Position numbers and translations under genes: made by a program. From positions 84,776,647-84,840,646 of the forward strand of contig NC_133174.1 in the NCBI RefSeq assembly GCF_040802235.1: 64,000 nucleotides of DNA, in the 5' to 3' direction. Under the pieces are notes generated by a model, which was not told where the DNA came from, did no database searches, and worked only from the letters and a program-made list of their open reading frames with translations. The stretch comes from Manis javanica (lineage: Eukaryota > Chordata > Mammalia > Pholidota > Manidae). Below, piece after piece: positions 57,445 to 64,000 of the stretch (position 1 is its first letter; every line of letters starts with the position of its first letter).

Positions 57445-58769
57445 TGTAGAGCAACTGAGCCAGAGAGAGATTGAAGCAACAAGGGACTGACCTAAAGGGA
57501 AATAGATGAAACTAGAGTTTGACACAATTACTGTGTTTGAGAAAGACATGGAGAGTGCATGCCCTTAGTCCATTTCTAGAAAAAAAAATGTATGTGTATT
57601 TGTGGAGATAAGGAGTAATTTCTCAATAAGGAAATAAATCTGGCTCATTCATAATATGAAAACCAGACAGTTTTTAGGAGATGAATTTTGTGGCTGCCAA
57701 ACTATTTATGTTGTGCATACAGGATGGAAGTTTGTATATTGGGTGTTAAGTGATCATGGGCCTTTCTTTATCCTCATTGCAATATCTTGGCCATGCTAAA
57801 CTGCTCATAGAGATGACATGACTGGTAGTAAACAGAGAGAATTGTGGGGTACTCACTGAAAGTTGTACTTCCTTCCATTTTTGGAAGTACAGTACATGAT
57901 ATTCAGTCATTCTGGAGAAATTACTTAGGCAGCAAATAAATATACAAATGTGCTTATTGATAGCCAACTGTGGTTGGGTAAGAACTGCTGAATTCAATTT
58001 ATTTCAGATGTTGTAAGGTTTTCAGAAGCTTGTGGAGAGCAAATTATAAATCCTTTGACTTTTTTCTCATGTTTTGACCAAAGAATTTCATCAAAATGCA
58101 TACTATGTTGTTTTTCCCCATTTTGATAAAACAGAAATAATGTGTTCTTTTCAAGGCAAGCTAGGACTAATTAATATATTCTTTCTAGATTGCATCCAAA
58201 TGAATGACATCTTCATCATAATGTGCCAGCTTGAATACATTTAATATGTCACTAATTCTTCAGGTATAAGTCATCTTTTTAAAAAAATATTCATTTCTTT
58301 TAAGAATTCTTTTTACAGTATTCAGAGACAGGCATTAAATTAACCACTTGTTTGTGATTAAAGTGATAGTTAATAAATAATGGCAGTTGAGATTTAAAAG
58401 AAAAGTTTGTTTTTCTTTCCCCAGCATTTGCATTCCGGACTTGTCTGAAAAGTCAAGGCATATTTTTGGGACTCTAGTCTCTTGACTCCTCCTCTTTGCC
58501 CAAATTTTAATCTATTCTGTTAGTTAATTCATGGTTTCATTTCCATCCCTTGCCTGTGTGAACCTCATGTCTGATCACTTAACAAACACTGTGTAGAAAT
58601 CCTTTATTTCTCTTGTCCCTTTGTCCTGTTGCCCACACTTCAGAAGAGTCCAAAGTACTGACTGAATATATTCAACTACTTATTCACCAACTATGCACAG
58701 GATTTGTAGGTGTTTTGGGAGAAAATCCCATATTTTTATATCACCGGGCAATTATGGTATTAAAACCAC
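57442..58769. other. No feature recognised
   Basis: Unassigned AT-rich sequence without a supported frame. Confidence 0.45.
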
Positions 58770-59250
58770 CCCTTTTATTTAGTTCATGATTCTGAATGTT
58801 GATAATTTAGTCCGGGCTCAGCTGAGAGCTTCGTCTGTCCTTGACTGGACTTACTCATGTGTCGGAGGTCAGCTCAGGTCAGTAAGTTGCCCCTGCTTCT
58901 GGGAATTGGCTGGCTCTCAGCTGGAGCAATGAGGAATGGAAGGCAATGAGATTTCATGTCATCATCTATTAGAGAAGCCTGGGCTTGTTCACATAGTGGC
59001 AGGAGGGTTCTAGTAAGGAGAGTGGAAGTCTGTGAGGTGTCTTGAAACTTAGACTCAGAAGTGACCCAATTTTACTTATGCCACTTCCTATTAGACAAAA
59101 CAAATCACAAGGCCAGTCAAGATTTTAAAAGTGGAGAAATAGACTCCACCTTTTCATGCGAAAAGCTGCAGTGTCACATTGCAGGGGGAGTGGGTATAAA
59201 TAGGAATGGAGGTATGGGGCCATTTCTGTAGTTTGCACAGTACTGAAAAT
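58770..59250. repeat. Old interspersed repeat, family unresolved
   Basis: 'gtccgggctcagctgagagc', 'agcctgggcttgttcacata', 'aaacaaatcacaaggccagt' and 'gtggagaaatagactccacc' are words of an old mammalian repeat. The TATAAATA at about 59193-59200 lies inside it. Confidence 0.5.
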
Positions 59251-59421
59251 AGGTGTTCTCTAAACTCAAGTAGTTTCCTCCTGTTCCTTAAAGACCTTTT
59301 TGCTTATTGCTAGACAGTTCCTCATCAAATTTCCCATGGCAGCTGGTTCAAAGCTTTACATACCTTCCTTAACCTCTCTCTTGCATCTCACTTGTAGTAT
59401 ACAACAGCAAGCACCCTATAT
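59251..59421. other. No feature recognised
   Basis: Short unassigned interval. Confidence 0.45.
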
Positions 59422-59452
59422 CACACACACACAATAAATAAATAAATAAAAA
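59422..59452. repeat. (CA)n(TAAA)n compound microsatellite
   Basis: A CA run followed by four AATA-type units. Confidence 0.9.
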
Positions 59453-59522
59453 TGCTCAGTTGAGAACCCCATAATCTTCCCTCTACTTCTAAATTTGTAA
59501 TATAGTCATACACATATCTGTC

Positions 59523-59550
59523 CTTTTCCCTCTGGCCTCAGAGGGAAAAG
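59523..59550. repeat. Perfect 12-bp hairpin with GCCT loop
   Basis: CTTTTCCCTCTG, then GCCT, then CAGAGGGAAAAG. All 12 pairs are exact. No terminator role is implied in this setting. Confidence 0.95.
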
Positions 59551-59974
59551 AATGCATCTTTCTGTCTGAAATTAAGTCAGCTTCTTCTCTACATTCCAAA
59601 GATTCCTGCATTCTCCATAAATAATCTCCTTATTCCTATGAATTTAATTGGACTACTGATTCTTTTTTCCTCAGTTTGCCAATGTGTTTAAATTTCCTTC
59701 ATCTTAAACTCTCCTATGAGCTTACATTTCTTTCAAACTACTACCCTTCCCTTCGAAGCACCAATACAGAAGATCTTAAAAAAGTAGTGTACCAGAAACA
59801 TTATGTGGTGAAATGGAAAGAACATATTTTTGAAGCTAGAAAGAGAGATGATTTGGAAAGGAAAGGTGTGAGTTTATTCCACATATTTCTATCAGAAGGA
59901 TAGAATAGACTGATGTTTATGAATGTAAGCAAAGCTTTCTCAATAAAGAAACTGGTTTGACTTCTGGAAAAAAA
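59551..59974. other. No feature recognised
   Basis: The 75-codon frame at 59676-59903 and its antisense have no recognisable domain. An A-rich end at 59967-59975 abuts the L1-C start. Confidence 0.4.
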
Positions 59975-60417
59975 GATGTCAGAGTCAGAAGGCAAGGCAG
60001 AAACGTTCTCCTACATACACACCAAGGAAACAACTATGCAAAAACAATGAACCCTGAAATGATCTGAAGACTGCAGAACAGACCATCTACATCTGGTGAA
60101 GAAGAGAAGACCACACAGAGAAGGGTAAAGTGGCAGAGCAGAGAACAAAGGGAACCAGAGACCTTCCCTCATCCCAGACCACAAGCAGGAGGGAGAGGAA
60201 AAGCGGGGAAGGGAAAAGCACTCAGTAACTCTACACATCTGGTCCTGGAGATATACTCTGGGAAGACAAGTCCACATTGCACTGGGCTTTGATAATTCAT
60301 TGGGCTGGACACCAAGGAGTGTTAGAGTACTGTAGGAGGCTGAGACTCCTGCCACTTGTGGAGGACAGGCAAGCTCCATGCATCCCACTGAGACCCAGCA
60401 CAGGTGGTCATTTATTG
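59975..60417 (+). promoter_or_regulatory. L1-C 5'UTR
   Basis: 'gaagagaagaccacacagag', 'agggtaaagtggcagagcag' and 'aagcaggagggagaggaaaa' correspond to the L1-B 5'UTR read in reverse. The family's internal promoter lies in this part. The 166-codon minus frame at 60011-60511 is a compositional by-product. Confidence 0.75.
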
Positions 60418-62231
60418 GCATACAAAAGATGTCAAAACAAAGGCATAACAAGAGATAAGGAAGGACATTACATACTGATAAAAGGATAAGTTCACCAAGA
60501 AGATGTAACAATTATAAATATCTATGTACCCGATATAGGAGCACCTAAATATGTAAAACAAATACTAAACAGAACTGAAGGGAGAGATAGACTGCAACTC
60601 AATCATATTCAGGGACTTTAGCACACCACCTACATCAATGGACTGATCAACCAGACAGAAAATAAATAAGGAAACAGAGTCACTAAACCACACACTAGAT
60701 AAGATGGACTTAGTAGATCTATATAGAACATTTCACCCAAAAGCAAGAGGATATACATTTTTCTCAAGAGCACATGGAACATTTTCTAGAAGAGATAACA
60801 TAGTAGCCACAAAAAGATCGTCAGTAAATTCAAAAACATTGAAATTGTATCAAGCATCTTTTTCAGATCACAATGGTCTGAAACTAGAAATAAATTAGAC
60901 AAAGAAAACACAAATCCCACAAACACATGGAGGCTAAGCAACATGCTTCCAAATAATCAGTGGATCAATGAACAAATCAAAGTATAAATCAAACAATAGA
61001 TGAAGACAAATGAAAACAAAAATACAATTCAAAATATGTGAGGTGCCTCAGAAGTGGTTCTAAGAGGGAAGGATATAGGAATACAGGCCTACTTCAAGAA
61101 ACAAGAGCAATTCCAAATAAATAGTCTAAAGTCACAACTAAAGAAACTAGAAAAAGAAAAACAAATTAAGCCCAAAGTTAGTAGAAAGAGGGACGTAATA
61201 AAGATCAGAGCAGAAATAAATAAAATAAAGAAGAGTAAAACAATAGAAAAAAGTCAATAAAACCATTAGCTGGTTATTTGAGACAATAAACAAAATAGAC
61301 AAACCCCTAATGCATCTTATCAGGAGAAAAGGAAAGAGGAAAGAAATAAACAAAACAAAATCAGAAATGAAAAAGGAATAGTTACAACTATCCCCACAGA
61401 AATATAATTATTAGAAAATTCTATGAAAAATTATATGCCAATAAATTGGACAACCTAGAAGAAATGGAAAAATTCCTAAAAATGTAAAATGTTCCAGTAC
61501 TGACCCAGGAAGTAACAGAAAATCTGAACAGACCAATTACCACTAACAAAATTGAACTGGTAATCAAAAATCTCCCCACAACTAAATTCCAGGACCAGAT
61601 GGTTTCATGGCTGAATTCTAACAAACATTTAAAGAAGAGGAGATAAAACCCATCCTTCTTAAAGTGTTCTGAAAAGTAGGAGGAAATACTTCCAAACTCA
61701 TTCTATGAGGTCAGCATTACTCTAATACCTAAGCCAGACAAAGACACTAAAAAAAAAAAGGAAAATTTTAGACCAAGGTCCATGATGAATATAGATGCAA
61801 AAATTCTCAACAAAATATTAGCAAACCAAATTCAAAAATACATCTAAAGGATCATCCATCATGACCAAGTGGGATTTATTCCAGAGATGCAAGGATGGTA
61901 CAATATTCATAAATCAATCAATGTCATACACCACATTAACAAAAAGGATAAAAACCACATGATCTTCTCAATTGATGCTGAAAAAGCATCTGACAAAATT
62001 CAACATGCATTCATGCTAAAAACTCTCAACAAAATGGGTGTAGACAGTATGTACTTCAACAAAAAAAGGCCACATATGATAAACCCATAGTGAACATCAC
62101 ACTCGGTTTTGAAAGTTTCCTCTAAGATAAGGAACAAGTCAAGGATGTACACTTTCACTACTTCTATTCAACATACTGGAGGCTCTAGCTATGACAATCG
62201 ACAAGAAAAAGAGATAAAAGAAACCACAATT

Positions 62232-62630
62232 TCCATAGATCAATCTAACAATATCAAGTCTTTCATCCATGAACATGGAATGTCTTTACATTTTGTAAAG
62301 CCTTCTTTAATTACTGGCAGCAATATTTTGTAGTTTTCAGAGTGTAGGTCTTATACTATTTTGATAAATGTAATCCTAAGTATATTATTCTTTTTTACGT
62401 TAGTGTAAATGGAATTCTTAGTTTCATTTTTCATTTTTGCTCATAGTTTGTTCATTGCATCTATAGATAATTGATATTTGTACATTGATCTCATACCTTG
62501 CAACCTAGCTGAACTCACTTATTAGTTCTAATGCTGTTTTAATGGATTCCTTAGGACTCACTATATACAAGATCATGTCATCTGCAAATAGAGGCAGTTT
62601 TACTTTAAAAAAAAAAAAGAAACCACAATT
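62232..62630 (-). mobile_element. Retroposed antisense L1 ORF2 piece with 16-bp target duplication
   Basis: The plus strand between the two copies of AAAAGAAACCACAATT (62216-62231 and 62615-62630) holds 383 bp. This is antisense L1 ORF2 (similar in layout to 25430-25760 of L1-B: 'gttcattgcatctatagata', 'gatcatgtcatctgcaaata') ending in an A-run. The host ORF2 continues on either side. The tail is at the plus 3' end while the L1 text is reversed, so the RNA that was copied was probably an antisense transcript, unless this is an extreme inversion event. Confidence 0.85.
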
Positions 62631-63049
62631 GGTAAGGTAGCAGTTAAACTGTCACTAATTGCAGATGACATAATACTATATATTGAAAATCGTAAAGACA
62701 CCACCAAAAAACTATTAGAACTAATTTCTGGATTCAGCAGTTAAAGTATACAAAATTAATATACTGAACTCTGTTGCATTCCTATATACTAACAATGAAC
62801 TAGCAGGAAGAGAAATCAGGAGAACAATTCAACTTACAATTGCATTAAAAAGATTAAAATACCTAGGAATAAACCTAACCAAGGAAGTGAAAGACCTGCA
62901 CTCTGAAAACGAGAAGACACTGATGAGAGAAATTAAAGAAGACACAAAGAAATGGGAATCTATCCCATGATCATGGCTAGGAGGAATTAATATTGTCAAT
63001 ACGGCCATCCTGCCCAAAGCAATTTATGGATTCAATGCAATCCCTATCA

Positions 63050-63229
63050 AACTTGTTCACCATGTAAGAACTTGTTCATTATGCTTCAGAAGATTGGAGA
63101 CTGTTGAGAATTAGGCTTGGGGTTGATTAATGATTGTGCATTGAGTCCCCTATACAGAATTTTATTGTTGTTAACAACCATATGATCAATAAATATGAGA
63201 GATGCCCTCTCAAACAAAAAAATAAATCA
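63050..63229 (+). repeat. Short A-tailed SINE-like element, copy 2
   Basis: Inserted into L1-C ORF2 between 'gcaatccctatcaa' and 'tagtgctttttaatgaac'. The body matches 30064-30235. At its 5' end AACTTGTTCA occurs twice (63050-63059 and 63069-63078). It ends AATAAATATGAGAGATGCCC, then CTCTCAAAC and an A-rich tail. It is younger than L1-C. A target duplication is not certain. Confidence 0.8.
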
Positions 63230-64000
63230 ATAGTGCTTTTTAATGAACTAGAGCAAATAATCCAAATATTCATATGGAACCACAAGAGACTCTGAATAGC
63301 CAAAGCAATCCTGAGAAAGAAGAACAATGCTAGGGGTATTATGCTTCCCTCAGGATGATGCTTGGCCACTTCAAGCTGTACTACAAAAGCTACAATGATC
63401 AAAACAGTATGATACTGGCACAAGAACAGACCCATAAATCAATGGAACAGAATAGAGAGCACTGATATAAACCCAGACATATATGGCCAGTTAATATATA
63501 TGGTAAAGGAGTCATGAAAATACAATTAGGAAAAGACAGTCTCTTCAACAGTTGGCACCAGGAAAACTGGACAGCTGCATGAAAGAGAATGCAACTGGAT
63601 TACTGTCTAACTCCATACACAAAAGTCAACTCAAAATGGATTAAAGATCTAAATGTAACATATGAAACCATACAATTCTTAGAAGAAATTACAGGCAAAA
63701 ATCTCTTGAACATAAGCATTGGCAATTTTTTTCTGGACATATCTCCTTGGGCAAGGGAAATAAAATGTAAAGTGAACAAATGGGACTACATCAAACTAAA
63801 AAACTTTTGTACAACAAAGGACACCATGAGCAGAACAAAGAGGCAGTCTACAATATGGGAGAACATATTTGTAAGTGATTTATCCAAAATATGTAAAAAC
63901 TCATGCGACTCTACACCAATAAAACGAATAACCCAATTAAAAAATGGGCATATGAGCAGACATTTTTGCAGAGAAGAAATACAGATGGCAAACATGCACA

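Larger units (their letters stand above)
59975..64000 (+). mobile_element. LINE-1 with internal deletion, running off the window (L1-C)
   Basis: It has a 5'UTR at 59975-60417 and then jumps straight into the middle of the ORF2 endonuclease region at about 60418. All of ORF1 and the start of ORF2 are missing. ORF2 then runs to the window edge, with the RT region interrupted by an A-tailed antisense L1 piece (62232-62614) and a SINE-like element (63050-63229). Many stops and shifts are present. The 3' end lies beyond the window. Confidence 0.9.
60418..64000 (+). pseudogene. ORF2: L1-C ORF2, N-terminally deleted, dead
   Basis: Recognisable pieces in order: 'GHYILIKG' (near 60462), 'VDLYRTFHPKARGYTFFS' (60710-60765), the endonuclease 'SDHNGLKLEIN' (60866-60898), the RT wording at 61580-61615, '[20 protein letters not shown]' (61870-61930), motif A '[11 protein letters not shown]' (61969-62001) and the Ala-Asp-Asp catalytic box (62661-62669). 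The thumb and C-terminal part follows from 62840 to the end. The endonuclease N-terminus and its catalytic Glu are missing. Frameshifts and two insertions break the rest. Confidence 0.9.

Noticed and set aside
59185..59230. TATAAATA as a gene promoter
   Set aside because: It lies inside an old interspersed repeat at a position where related copies have no TATA, and no exon follows.
60011..60511. 166-codon minus-strand frame
   Set aside because: Antisense to the L1-C 5'UTR and ORF2 junction. No domain.

Overview
The window is mammalian intergenic or deep-intronic DNA. It is AT-rich, has no recognisable host exon, and most of it is interspersed repeats of several ages: MIR, L2, MER5-type hAT, MLT1 LTRs, old and younger LINE-1, class III-like and class II endogenous retroviruses (ERVs), and a U6 snRNA pseudogene. 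This mix points to a placental mammal. Two copies of a short A-tailed element (30.06-30.23 kb and 63.05-63.23 kb) and the style of the younger L1s recall pangolin (Manis) sequence to me. That is recognition from memory, not a test, so I hold it at moderate-to-low confidence.

Layout: 0-5.6 kb is old repeats with a U6 pseudogene (3.48-3.58 kb). 5.62-11.60 kb is a complete but dead provirus (ERV-A) with two LTRs of about 300 bp, a near-match 5-bp target duplication, a tRNA-Ser-like primer site, gag-pro-pol remnants and no recognisable env. 12.1-12.6 kb is a class II LTR with a tRNA-Lys primer site on the minus strand. 12.9-23.6 kb is old L1, MIR, L2, Tigger-like, MLT1 and MER5 fragments and microsatellites. 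23.69-29.82 kb is a near-full-length but mosaic L1 on the minus strand (L1-B). 30-38.9 kb is SINE-like, MLT1, old L1 and unassigned sequence. 38.96-40.68 kb is a 1.7-kb LTR-type element on the minus strand with a perfect 6-bp target duplication. 41-48.4 kb is mostly old fragments plus a unique stretch at 46.7-47.5 kb that holds a consensus CRE. 48.49-54.45 kb is a second dead provirus (ERV-B), clearly related to ERV-A in gag and pol but with a different LTR. 55-60 kb is old repeats. 60-64 kb is a plus-strand L1 (L1-C) that has lost ORF1 and the start of ORF2. It carries two later insertions, one of them an A-tailed antisense L1 segment with a 16-bp target duplication, and it runs off the window.

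Nothing here works as a gene set. All retroviral and L1 reading frames carry stops, frameshifts or lost catalytic residues. I found no new biological system. The items most worth a second look are the retroposed antisense L1 segment, the two related proviruses with unrelated LTRs, the shared segment after integrase where env would be expected, the 1.7-kb LTR-type element, the SINE-like pair, and two local inverted-copy events. Repeat boundaries are read by eye and are usually good to within 10-30 bases, less for the oldest elements.
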